From positions 1,674,001-1,738,000 of the forward strand of contig VCCP01000008.1 of NCBI GenBank assembly GCA_005765155.1: a stretch of DNA of 64,000 bases. The letters are read 5' to 3'. Below are positions 51,997 through 63,190 of the stretch, piece after piece; position 1 is the first letter of the stretch; each line of letters begins with the position of its first letter. The notes below the pieces were generated by a model. It had not been told where the DNA came from. It searched no databases and worked only from the letters and a program-made list of their open reading frames with translations. The position numbers were made by a program, and so were the translations under genes. The stretch is from Zelopaecilomyces penicillatus. Its lineage: Eukaryota > Ascomycota > Sordariomycetes > Hypocreales > Pseudodiploosporaceae.

Positions 51997-52021
51997 GGGG
52001 GGGGGGGGGGGGGGGGGGGGG
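51997..52021. repeat. Poly-G tract (25 G)
   Basis: An uninterrupted run of 25 G on the plus strand, about 875 bp upstream of the PKS start codon. It is the longest of four G/C homopolymers in the window. Confidence 0.9.
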
Positions 52022-52738
52022 TAGGTACGCTTGCAGGTTTAGCTTTCAAGCTCACCCCTGGCTGGATATAAGGTGGTGGTGTCATAAGGCGTAAGAGTGA
52101 GAGAGAGAGGGATTAGAAGCCTACGCGTACTTTTGTGGTACAGTACATGAATGGATATAACATTCGTGTGTGGACCAAAACAAGTTAAAGAAAGTTACTA
52201 TTAGTGGCACAGAAGCCGGGCCCGTACCCGTGTATGAGGTGTTGCAGGATACTCCACCCGCTCCGGGTTTCACGGGGGCACGTGTGGGCTCGGCTTGGAC
52301 TCCGTGGACGGGTGGGTGCTTTTCTTTTCCCTCATCATCGCGGACCAGAGATGACGCTCAATGTTATCTTACAAACACTTCAAATTAGATACGTTAGACA
52401 GTAGATAGATATCCCACGGGCGCAACCGCCATTGTCGTTTCAGAGCCTCCAGCAATCGCCACACCACCATCCATCCCCTCCTCTAATACTGGTTTTCCGT
52501 GGCCAAAGGGGATAAAACCCCCCCACCGGGGTCCAATATTACATGCTTTTTCCCGTTTCAACCTTTTCCGATTTCTCGGCTGTTGTTCCCGTTTGCCAAG
52601 ATGATGCCCATCATTATCCCCATCTTTTCCAGAAGGAATACGATTCACGCACCAGACTGAGTAATAAGCTCTCCCGTTTTGGCCATGCACAGGGTGCCGT
52701 ACCCGTCCGCGCTTTGGGGCCAACTACCATTTCGTTGC

Positions 52739-52890
52739 TTATATATATTAGATGGATAAATATTAATATATTTTATTTAGAAACAAACATGTGTTATTTA
52801 TTTAGACGTAAATCATCTTTTTAGATGTCATCTTTTATAAAGAGGAAAAATATAACGAAAAGATAAAATATGTATTAAATTTAAAAATCT
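52739..52890. other. AT-rich island
   Basis: About 150 bp made almost wholly of A and T, with TATATATTA and TAAATATTAATATATTTTA strings, in otherwise balanced DNA. No terminal inverted repeats or target-site duplications are apparent. It could be a nucleosome-free promoter core, a scaffold-attachment-like element or a decayed insertion. Confidence 0.6.
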
Positions 52891-53032
52891 CGCGACGTGC
52901 TTTTCTCACTGCGATATGCCTAACATGACTTTACTACTCCATCAGGTGGACAAACACCCTTTATATAGTAGCCAAAAGTCAAACAGTCGGGTACCTTGAC
53001 GGTTGGCCGTGCTTGATTGAACTCCCATTACA

Positions 53033-53054
53033 CATCCCGTCTGATAGCCTATCC
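53033..53054 (-). repeat. Direct repeat copy 1 (22 bp)
   Basis: Twenty-two bases identical to 53477-53498. On the minus strand one frame reads IGYQTGC, within an open frame that continues on both sides (52942-53136), though that frame shows no domain. Confidence 0.85.
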
Positions 53055-53476
53055 CAGTTTGATGGACAGCACCAGCACCAGCAGCACCAACACCACCCAC
53101 AGAACTGGAAAACTCCAGGGTAGTTGAACAAGCCAAGCCTGCACAAGGATAAAACTAAGCAAGAAAAGCCTCAACGCAGTGATCTGATAAAACGGGCTAT
53201 GAAGATTTAAATGATCATCATGTAATTAATCAGGAAAAGAAGACGGTTTCCTGATTTTTTTTTTTTTTAAGATTTCTTAATGGAATTTCAAAGAAGGGGG
53301 ACAGTGCCTGGAATCTATGATACCTCGATCAAATAATCTACTTGCTACCTTGCTATTCACTCTACCTTATATAAGCTCTATGCTCCCAAGTGCATCCGCT
53401 ACAGCCCTATCCTAGCAACCAAGCAAGGGGAGGTGTGCTCAGCCCTGTCATCAAACCAGCGGCCATTTATAGTGTG

Positions 53477-53498
53477 CATCCCGTCTGATAGCCTATCC
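53477..53498 (-). repeat. Direct repeat copy 2 (22 bp)
   Basis: Exact second copy of 53033-53054, again readable on the minus strand as IGYQTGC. A weaker, gapped echo starts near 53394. The copies are 444 bp apart and about 230-690 bp upstream of the secreted-protein gene. Confidence 0.85.
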
Positions 53499-53723
53499 AA
53501 CAGCTTACCTATCCCAGCAGTGGAGGGTCTAACTTTGAGCGATCATGAAAAGTGTATACAATAAGAGATGACGTTTAATACTTTCCATGATTATATATAC
53601 CCCTTAGATATTGTCTGTTAATTTTGTATCGAATTTCTACTCACCTTTTGACTTGATTTATGGTAACTCACTTTCAGGTATCAAAAATCATCTCACCATA
53701 TCCAACCTCAAAACACTGCAATT

Positions 53724-54283
53724 ATGCGCGTCACTCTCGCCGCCCTGCTCAGCACTCTCGCTCTATTGCCTCAGCAAACTACAGCTAAGCATGGTTGCTC
53801 ACCGTCTACAGACGGTTGGGGATTTGTGCAGCGGGCCCCTCTGAGTGACTATAGAAAATTCCTCCTACAGCATCGGCTGTCAGAATATACCTTCGACACT
53901 GGTAGACCGTACTCAATTAACTTTGGCGGAGCGCAGGTAAGTATTTCCCTCCTACATCGAGACGTACGTAAGCGTTTTTAATAGGGATATTATCCTATCT
54001 AGGTGTGTTTTTATATCCCTGGTGGGAAAGGGAAAGAAAATATGTTCTATCAAGATATTGCCGCCGGACTCTTCTATATTCTTCGCGACTGCTGTCCCAA
54101 TGGTTTATGGTATGTTTTTAGCTTTTAAAAGTCCACAAAGGTTTTAAATGGTTACAGTCTAGCTAATATTGTTATCTGTTGAACAGCGACGCCGGGTGGG
54201 CTGTAATAGGCAATCAAGGGTTTCAACGGATCGGTGTAGTCGCACCTGGTCGCAATTGCAAGAAGTACCTTTCGAGGTCATAA
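53724..54283 (+). CDS. Small secreted cysteine-rich protein, unknown family
   Basis: Three exons, 53724-53936, 54003-54109 and 54187-54283, join in frame to 138 aa; introns are 66 and 77 bp. The precursor begins with a clear signal peptide (MRVTLAALLSTLALLP...), probably cleaved after TTA21. The mature part of about 117 residues has six cysteines: Cys25, Cys73, an adjacent pair in RDCCPNGLC, a third in the same motif, and one in GRNCKKY. That number fits three disulfides. There are no repeats or membrane segments, and I recognise no family. The size, secretion signal and even cysteine count resemble fungal effector-like or antimicrobial small secreted proteins, but no function can be assigned. 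It is transcribed divergently from the PKS and convergently with the ligase, so it lies inside the presumed cluster. Splicing is supported by frame continuity and by cysteines falling in every exon. Confidence 0.75.
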
Positions 54284-54792
54284 CTACCTAGTATAAACCA
54301 CCCCCTAGCTCATGTGTAGGTAGAGAGCCAGTGTAGCTGGCTGCTATATGTGGAACTGGTTTGATGACGGAGCTGAACACATTCCGTGCTTGGTGCCCAG
54401 AATGGGGCTACGGGGAAAATGCATTCTGGGAAGAATCAGCTTGTATAAGTAGCTAGGCAGCGTCCAGATCATGGAATCACAAGAATTTCAAACACTTCCC
54501 TCAGTAACCATCCAATACCATTCCTACTTACATTAAGGCTTGTATCTAAAAGCAGTTCTGGTGTCATCCCGGAGCGTATCATGGGAATGTATGATACCGA
54601 CTAAAATGGCGGCAATTGAACGAAAACTCTCCAAATAGTCTTTCATAGGTATGTTGATCATGTATCATCTATACTTCCTATCGTCCCTTTTAAAGTCCCT
54701 TCACTTCGTAGCATTTCCTTCCGTATTCCCCAACATCTATTCCTATTCTCATCATCCTATTTTGCACCTGCACTTACACCTGCACCAACTTT
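54284..54792. other. Convergent 3' flanks of secreted protein and ligase genes
   Basis: About 0.5 kb between two facing stop codons. It contains moderately AT-rich sequence and pyrimidine-rich stretches but no gene-like frame. It should carry both polyadenylation regions. Confidence 0.5.
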
Positions 54793-56908
54793 CTACTCAT
54801 CCTCATCCGACGTCAAACCCTCATCCGAATCAAACTCAAACGTCTGCAAAATCTTCGGCGCCGCATGCTCCACCTTGGTCGCCTCATAAATCGCCTTCGC
54901 TCTAGCCTTCATCTCGCCCCTCTTCGTCTTACCGCTGACTGACTTGGGTAGCGCATCCAAAAACTCAATGCCGCCGCCTAGCCGCTTATAATCAGACAGC
55001 TCGCTATTGACAAAGTCGTGGATCTTGTCCTTGAGTGCCCGCTCATCCTTTTCTTCTTTGCCCTCGGGCGAGCGTACGATAAAGGCAATGGGTAGCTCGC
55101 CTGCTGCGTCGTTGGGGATAGGTACCACAGTGACGTCGGCGATGCAAGGGTGCCGGCTGAGGAGTTCTTCGAGTTCAGTTGGGGAGACTTGCATGCCCTG
55201 TGTGATTTTAATAGAATGTTAGCTGTTATGACGTTCAACCTGTGGGTGGGGACGAAAGTGATTCACAACTGGGCTTGAAGAACTTACCCTGACTTTGATC
55301 AATTCCTTGACACGATCCACAATGAAGAGATGCTCGTGACCCTTCTCGCTCCTCCTAAACTCCATCAAGTCTCCTGTACGCAGCCAACCATCATCCGTAA
55401 AAGCATCCTTGCTCGCCACCTCATTATCCATATAGCCAAGCATAAGCGTCGGCGAACGCACCAGCAGCTCCCCTGGAGTATCCACCGTCGTAACCTCCTC
55501 ACCCTCGCGACTTACCAACCTAGCCTCGTATCCGGGGAAGAGATGCCCACACGAGCCAAACATCATGTCCTCTCGGTTTTGCATGGACACCACCACCGCT
55601 GCCTCCGTCAGCCCATAACCCTGGATAAGCTGGCAGTTGGGAAACAGTCGGGAAAACTGCTCGTTGACCTCCTTGGTCAGATTGGAGGCGCCCACAACAG
55701 TCGTCTTGACGTGAGTGAGGTCGTAACGTGAGGTGACGGAGGTTGCCTTGATCAGGGCGACAATCATGGGGGGCACCATCCAAAGTGTGTCGATGCGGTA
55801 CTTTTGAACAGCTTCCAGCACATCGACCAAGTCGAATCCAGGCATGACGACGAGGTTGTAGCCACGGTAGACGCTTGCGTGGCCCGTCACAATCAAGGCA
55901 TAGCTGTGGCTCATGGGCAGCACGCCGAGAGATGAATCGAGCTTGCTGTTCTTGTAATTTGACTCAAAGGTAGTCAGTTGCATTGTGTTGGCAATGATGT
56001 TCTTGTGAGAGATCATGACGTTTTTCTACACCCAAATCAAACCTCCAAGTTAGCAATTGAGCATCTCATATTTTTTTTTTACCATCCATTCATGGCAGTT
56101 TATATCTTTTTTTTTGAGCCTTTGTTCATGAGATCCTTACCGGAAGTCCAGACGTCCCGCTCGACGTACACAAAAACGCAATCTGACGAGCTCCTTGGCC
56201 CTCAGTCCACTCTAACTTGGGCAGGGGTGACAAAGCCTTGCCTTCGGCAACGAGCTGATCGACCGTCTTGAACTCGGCCGGCACTTGGGCGCCCTTGAGG
56301 GCTTTCTCCGGCATCTCAATGAGATACACATGTTTGTGGGCAATGCCGGCCGCTGAAGCCGCTTCCAGCGCGACGGGGAGCAGCGTCGCACATGTAAAGA
56401 TGGCCTTGCTCTTAACCGCCTGAAGCTGGTGCGTGAGCTCTGGGACCGAGTAAGACGGGCTAACGGGGGATGACACTCCCGAGAGGCGATGAATAGCCCA
56501 TGATACGGTCAGCGTATCTATCTATTCTCCGATAATTTCTTGTAAGCGCTTGAATCATATAAATAACGTTTTATGTAGACATAGTCTCTTTTTAACCCAA
56601 GAATAACAAGTCACACATACCGCATTAACCGTAAACACCGTAACAACTTTATCAAGCGCCTCCCCACTGTTCACCTCAAACCCCAGCTCCGCAGCAATCG
56701 CCGCCGCGAGATGCTCAATCCGCTGCTTCACCTCTACAGCCGAGTGCTGCTTGCCTGTGATTCCGCACGTAAACGGCGGCAGCGAGTCTTGAATCGGATA
56801 GCGGCCGTATTTATTGTCTCCATGGCTAAATAGGAATTCATGGATGGGGATGGAATCCGGAGGGTCGAAGGGCAGCTTGTGGACGAAGGAGGGTGTCGTG
56901 AAGGGCAT
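54793..56908 (-). CDS. AMP-forming acyl-CoA ligase (4-coumarate:CoA ligase-like)
   Basis: Four exons, 56908-56621, 56521-56141, 56025-55288 and 55197-54793, join in frame to 603 aa; introns are 99, 115 and 90 bp. Adenylating-enzyme motifs appear in order. The phosphate-binding loop is TSSGTSGLPKNV at about 215-226 and is interrupted by intron 2. Then come QGYGLTEA, a TGD motif, DRVKELIKVRG at the hinge (about 460-470), and PKSVSGKTKR with catalytic Lys559. The enzyme would turn a carboxylic acid and ATP into an acyl-adenylate and then an acyl-CoA. It is somewhat longer than typical 4CL proteins and ends in an acidic tail (TSDEDE) with no PTS1 peroxisome signal, so it is probably cytosolic. 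Beside a release-domain-free HR-PKS, it could activate the free polyketide acid for transfer to another enzyme, as acyl-CoA ligases do in fungal lipopeptide pathways, or supply a starter. No NRPS or acyltransferase is in the window. Confidence 0.9.
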
Positions 56909-59027
56909 GGCTGGTTACGGTGTGTTGTGTATGCAATGTGATGAAAAAATTGAGGGATTGAAGGGGTGGAGATTTGAAATAAATACAAAATAGAGTATTC
57001 AAGAATATGATTTAGGTATGAAGAAGAAGAAGAAGATATGAAAGAGAAGGAGAGAAGACGTAAGTATGGGATGAGAGGGCCCGGAAGTCGGGTGGGCGGA
57101 TACGCAGAATGGAGATGGTAAAATAATTCCGTCTAGAATCTAGCTTCTATCCCTGACAGTTGAAGCCTGCAGCCTATGAAACCATCCGCCATCTTTGGGG
57201 GCCGTCCTCACCCAATAACTTCCTTTTAAAACCTTCAACAGCAACTAGTTTGCTGATCAAGCTTTGTTTATGTCTATCCACAAAGTGAAGTTACGTCGGC
57301 TGCCGCTACTACCTACAAATCCATTCTACATCCTCTTATTTCCTCATCTCAGAGAACTTGGAGCTTCTAGATTCCAATGAATGCAGTTCTGCCTGTCAAG
57401 GGCAGCTAATCCATGCAACAGTGCAGCAACACCATTTACGCAACAAGAAACATAACGTTATTTAGTGCCTACCTACTTTTTCCCTACTAGGTCAGCGTAG
57501 CAACAAGGGTGGGGGTATCTTACAACAAAACCCCCCAAACGAAATGCCAAAGAAGAATTCTGGCTACTGTTTATTGTGCTAAACTGATTAAAGTAATTAG
57601 CGCCGATTCCAGAGCCTTATACAGTGACATAATCCAGTTTCACTGCCCCCATAATTACAGTACAATACCCATCATCAAACAAGGCATATGATCCTACCGA
57701 CCTCCTCGACGAAGCCTGCAGTTACGGTACCCGTCCATGATATAATACACCCCGGATAGCTCACCCGAGAGATCAGATATTCCTTCACGCCAGAGAACAC
57801 GAACTACCTAAATATTAGAGCTAACGGCTACCGTACACAGCACACCAGTCTTGGCCCTCTGCAACGCCGATCCGATCCGATCCAAAGCTGGGAATTCTCT
57901 GTTATACCCATCCAAAATGGAAAAGGTCGAAGCATACGTAACAGCATAGTAAGCGCCAACCCCAAAATGAAAAACATCCTTACTGAACCAAACACATGAT
58001 TAAAGTAGAACTGAACCATCACCAACTCGAATACCATGCCATCATGGGTCCCCCCACACATGACCCTTGCCCATCAATTCCCAGCCTCACTCATTGCGAG
58101 TCAGAAAAGAGCCTTGGCAATCTCCCTGTCTCTGATAATGTGCTTGTTATTGACTGGGTCGTTAAATTCCCACCCATCCTGCCCGCTTTCTTCTTACGGT
58201 CAGGCCATACATTTATCTCAATCTAGCCGATTACCTATATGGGACTAGTAGCTGTGGTCAATGAGGTGAGCCTTCACACAATCAATCAGTCAGACAATCC
58301 AAGATGCACTTTGCACGCTTTTTCTTACCAAGTTGTCTCTTGGTTCACGTATACGTATGAGCTAGCAAAAACCTTTAAAGAGAGAGGGCCCATGCATATT
58401 TACAGGCTTGTTTAGCCCATATCGCTGTTCAAGGTGCCACATCTAACACATGCTTGCATCACACACTACTTTGAGCCACTTGCCGCATGCAAAACTGCTA
58501 CGCTGGTCTCTTCATCTTTTTCCGGTCACTCTAGGCGTTCGTTTGTTTCCAAATACGATATCCAACTGCACACAGCCTTATCAGAGGAGTCACCGACAAA
58601 GAAGTCATGAGTTGCGGGACATTTTACGGCGAATTTACGATAGGCTTACAGGAGGGTCAGGGTGACTAACAGACCTCACGTTGGTGTCCTGCTCGACTCT
58701 CCAACACTTACGTCATGGTGTCAGCGTCGTGCTTCGCAACACACCAGAATCGCTATGGAAGATAGAAATAGGTCCAATCGGACGTACAGGTCTTGGCTAT
58801 GCAGGAGGTTTGTTTGAAAAAATAAGTGTATATGTCATTGCCCTAAAAAATGGCGTATAGATGCGAATTCATGATGCGCGTCACCTTCGCTCTCATCTCG
58901 GTATCGTAAAAAGATGCTGTTCCCAATTTTCTGTTCCCAAAGGAGGGAAAACAGTATTCATATCCTAGCCTAGCTTTTGCTTGGCTACATTCCCTCCTCT
59001 TTTCTTCTCGTCATATCTTCAACTCAG
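56909..59027. other. Gene-free interval
   Basis: About 2.1 kb holding the ligase promoter (GAA-rich on the plus strand near 57018-57035) and the 3' flank of the aldolase-family gene. Short frames such as 57996-58248 look random. I see nothing else. Confidence 0.5.
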
Positions 59028-60364
59028 TTACTGGGGGTCGACAGTGATGATCTCGTCCATGTTGGCAGAGATGACGGGACCGGCCAGTTCAATCTCCAGC
59101 TGGATATCAGGTTGAGCCTCCTCGTAAAGCCAGTGCTTCTCACCAGCCATCTTAAAGTTGTTCACAGCCAACTCATGAGGAATGATACTCTTCTTGAGGT
59201 TAGGGTTGCCAGCACAGGCTGCCTCGACCTTGAGCTGAATCTCGCAGCTGCGCTCGACGAGACCCAGAAGGAAAGAGGCTTCGTCGACAGTGTGGCCGAC
59301 GGTGATGAGGCCGTGGTTGAGGAGCAGGGCAGCCTTGCCCTTGGGGCCCAGCGCGCGGGCAATCTGCTGACCCTCCTGCTCGGCAGTGACGATACCGGCG
59401 TACTCAGTGTCAACGGCAAGAACGCCGTAGACATCACAGATGTCCTGTGTAATCATTTCGAGGGGCTTGCCAAAAACGCACCAGGCGCGGCCAGCGATGG
59501 TGTGGGCGTGGCAAATGGCGTGGATGTCATGGCGAGCCTTGTGGACCTCGGAGTGAATATAGTAGCCGGGGTTGTTGGCAGGACGAGTCTAGACAGTTAT
59601 TAGCGACAAGTTGTTTTTCCAAATGTAGAGAGGTGCTCTTGTGTGTCATGTCATACCCGGTTGCCGCCGACAATCTCGCCGTCGCTAATTCTCAAGCACA
59701 GCATATCGCTAGCGTTCATGAGAGCAAAGTGCTTGCCAATGGGGTTCATCCAGATCAGGTCGGGAAACTCGGGATCGCGCACGCTGATGTGGCCGGAGAT
59801 ACCCTCGGTGTAGCCATTGCGAGCCCAGCTACGGAAGACGGCTGCCATGTGCAGCACAATGTGCTTGCGGTGCTCATGGAAAGACGGGAAATTGGGGATG
59901 CCTAGAAGTTCGCGACGAGGGTCAAGTTAGCAACAGGTATATGATGTTGCGGGCTCTGTGTGTGTTCCTGTGAAGATGAACGATGATTTGGAGCCACTGC
60001 TGGCGCCACTTCTGCGAGGAGCACGAAACCCCGCCATTTGGAGAAGTGGTGCCCCTCCAGGCAGATGAATAGCACCCCGAAATCACGCCAAACCATCAAC
60101 CAACGCCAACGGGAAAGAAACCCCCCCCAAGACAAGCAAAAAGAAGATCAAGCCAAAAGCCATCAGAACAGAAAAAGGAAACGGAAAAGGTATCGCACCA
60201 GTTAGAGGGTTTGGCCCGCGGCTCAAGCTGGGCAACTGGCACTCCATCTCCTCGCTCTCCTCCTCCACAGGCGCCGGCGCAACCGCCTTGGGCGCGGGAT
60301 TCACCCGAAGAGTCGTCGTCTGGGTCTGCTCCTCGAGCGTGGACGTGGCAGTAGGAGGGGCCAT
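59028..60364 (-). CDS. Class II aldolase/adducin-family protein
   Basis: Three exons, 60364-60199, 59901-59657 and 59588-59028, give 323 aa. The first intron is long (297 bp), the second 68 bp. The first 55 residues are a variable Thr/Pro/Glu-rich leader. The domain starts at about 57 (GIPNFPSFHEHRKH). It contains GYTEGISGHISVRDPE (substrate loop), HSEVHKARHDIHAICHAHT and LLLNHGLITVG. Glu151, His164, His166 and His229 match the acid and the zinc ligands of class II aldolases, so a metal-dependent aldolase or epimerase-like reaction is possible. Fungal members of this family are widespread and mostly uncharacterised. No targeting signal is seen. It is probably a general metabolic gene flanking the PKS locus rather than part of the pathway. 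The start ATG is the only one giving continuity into exon 2. Confidence 0.85.
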
Positions 60365-63190
60365 TGCGAAATCACTATAACTTTCTTCCGTCTTGTTTTT
60401 TTTCTCTTTGCGACGAGTGTTGCGATAAGGGGGAAAGAGTTGGGAGGAAGGTTTGTTGGGATTGATTGTAGAAAATAGCAAGATGAGGAAGGATCAAATG
60501 GGCAATTTTCCATCTATTACTACTTTTTGGGCTTCCATTACTTTTCCACGGCTCAATGCAACTGCCTGCTGTAACAGTAGTACAGTACAGCACTCACACC
60601 CACTAAACCTACCAAGCTGCCAGTAGAAAACGCCGCCTTCTTGTAACAGATGTCTACAGAGGGCGCGTCGCTCGGCCCAGAGGGCGTCGCCACTCCGCAC
60701 AGCGTTCCATAGCGCCTCACGCGTGTTGTAGGGCGATGAGAACAGCGTCGCAGAGAGTGACCTACAGCGGCAGCACCGACTACCTACTCCATAACCGTAA
60801 TAAACCCGACGAGATGGGGGGAGAACTGACGTAAGATTCTAGTAGCAGACAGACACATTGCCATCAATTACGAATACAGAGAAACAGTCAGACTCTGATT
60901 GGCATTTTGCCTCCCAATCTCACTGCTTCCACTCCCACTCTCTCTCCCATCACTCTGTTCAATCTCACGGTTTCCAATCACGATCCGAAACCCCGCATGA
61001 GGCTCCGACTCTCCGTGTTAAGTTGTTGAAGATGTAGGACATTAATCAGCGGGTACCTGACGGTGGAATCGCAATGTCACTGACCCAAAGCATAAGGGAC
61101 CTTTCCCACAATTCTATTTCAGACTGATGATTCTTTGTTTGTTATTATATTGACCGTAGCTTGACGATCCCTCAATTTAATAAACAATTGTATCCGAGAT
61201 GGTGTAATTAAGATGTCACAAATCAATCGCCCTTCAAAGGTCACCACAACCCCCCATGAAGAGCAATGCTAGCACTTACTTTCCGTCGCAAACTACTCAG
61301 TAACCACAATCATAATATGGCAATGGGTAACTACAATGTCTACATAATGTAGAGAAAACCATCTATGCAAGACACAGTAGTCAAAACTCCAGTGGCCTTG
61401 GTACAGCTTGAGGCTGTTACAGAACTTCGTATCCGTATCCCCCAGTCCGTTCATCCACCAGTAATTACGCTGCGGCTATTCTCGGAACATGACGGTGCCT
61501 GTAATGTGCCCTCCCAAAGACCAGTGTCCAGAACAAACACTCTAGTTGGTCCAAATTAATGAGCCAACTTATTATTAGGCCATCTCGATTTCATCTCGAT
61601 CCAATCTTCAATACCACACTTGCAGTTCTACGCAGTTTACTTTTTCCTGTTGCCCAATCACCATGAAAACAGCCACATTTCACCACCAACCACATACTTA
61701 CAGCGACATTAAACAAAACAGCCACCATCGCTTTCCCGCATCGATTGATCAATAATGTCCTCATCAATGCAATACATAGAAAAAAAACTAGACTTTAACC
61801 TACCTAGCCCAGGTCTAGTAAACATGCCATCATAGTTAGTTTCGTATAATACTTCACAAACCCTCAGCCCTCGTATCATAACGCGCAACCCCCCGAGTTT
61901 CATATTCATGAAACAGACCAAAAAAAAAAAACCTCCAACGCCTCTGACGCAACATCTTTGTAAAACACAAGAATCACGGTTAACACGGCTCATCATAAAG
62001 CCGCAAGGCCACGTGGCCCTCCTCCAACAAACAAACACATCAGACAACGGGGGTGCAGAATGAAGTGAGTTTGGATGTGAAGAAACCGTTTCCCATAGAA
62101 GTTAGTGTTGGGAGTGGAAAGATAGGTTGTAAACATCAAGACATACCCATTGACGGGGTTCTAAAAAACATTTTTTTGCCTATGTAAACCTTGTTTCCTA
62201 GCGTATCATCTATCTCTATGTATGTCGAAACGTAGCCGTCGTATTCTCCGCTGTGGCCGCATCAGTATGTAATGCTATATAAAAACACTCAAAATTGTTC
62301 TACGTATACCAAAGCGCGGACATTGGGTTGAGCTTCCACTGTGGTGGAGATGAATGACCCGACAATGCGATGCAAATTATCTTGATGGAGTTAATATTAG
62401 GTCTAGAATGAATATCACGCTACTCAGCAAGGGATATCTTTCACGTCAATATAAAATACACATTGAGGACATTATTAACTTCACACGCCAAGTGCTTGCT
62501 CTAGTATTCTTTATCAACTGTTTTTATTGCTGTCTATGTACAAATAGGACGACAATCAACCACCTCCATGAACCACCAGCCATAATGCTCGAGGTGCACA
62601 AGAGAACGGCGCCATCTTGCCATTGGTACACAACTGGAACCCTCATAACGAACAACTATCCATACACCTACTCCATCAACTCTTTACCAACAATATGTTC
62701 TAATATCCCGGATAGAAAACACCAACGCCAGTTTTGGGGTAAACGACCCGGCAACCAGCCACATCTCCAAACAAAAAAGGTTAAGAATATTAAAGATAAA
62801 AAACACCCCACTGCACCAAGAGTGGATGGCCCAAGATATACATGGCAAGAAATAGTCGGGCCAGCACTAGTCATAGTGTTCATGGGCATCAGGGTGAAAA
62901 AAGAAATAGCGGGGTTCAGTAGCCAACGGCAGAGGGGTTTTCAAAAAGGCGCGCGTCGAGGTGTTATGTATTAGGAAAAGAGATCAGAAACGGATGAAGG
63001 CGAACGTCAACGCAAGATGGACCGAGTTGACTTGCTGCTTCAACAATATCGCAACAGACTCCATCCCAATAAAACATAAACAGTCGTCCCGGAGGGTATC
63101 GAAGTGTATAAATGAAAAAAAACGTGGGAAAAAGGAAATGGTAGAGATGGCAAGGTTTAAATGGCAAGGAAATATAAGGCGTTTAGATCA
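60365..63190. other. Gene-free interval between aldolase-family and mucin genes
   Basis: About 2.8 kb containing the aldolase-family promoter and the 3' flank of the mucin gene, which may have a long 3' UTR. A plus-strand frame of 206 codons (62354-62974) looks like chance and is antisense to this flank. Confidence 0.5.

Larger units (their letters stand above)
51123..53723. promoter_or_regulatory. Divergent intergenic region, PKS versus secreted protein
   Basis: About 2.6 kb between the start codons of the PKS (minus) and the small secreted protein (plus), so it must hold both promoters. It contains a 25-G run, an AT-rich island (52739-52890) and a duplicated 22-bp element. Short frames near 51639-52024 with protein-like stretches fit no gene. 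TATA-like sequence lies about 60 bp upstream of the PKS start (near 51183-51190). Confidence 0.5.

Noticed and set aside
51639..52024. Short frames between the 25-G run and the PKS start
   Set aside because: Some stretches look protein-like, but there is no splice chain, and one frame runs into the poly-G tract. Left as unexplained.
62354..62974. Plus-strand frame of 206 codons with an ATG and a hydrophobic segment
   Set aside because: The composition looks random, there is no domain, and it lies antisense to the presumed 3' flank of the mucin gene in low-complexity, AT-leaning DNA. Transcript data could revive it.
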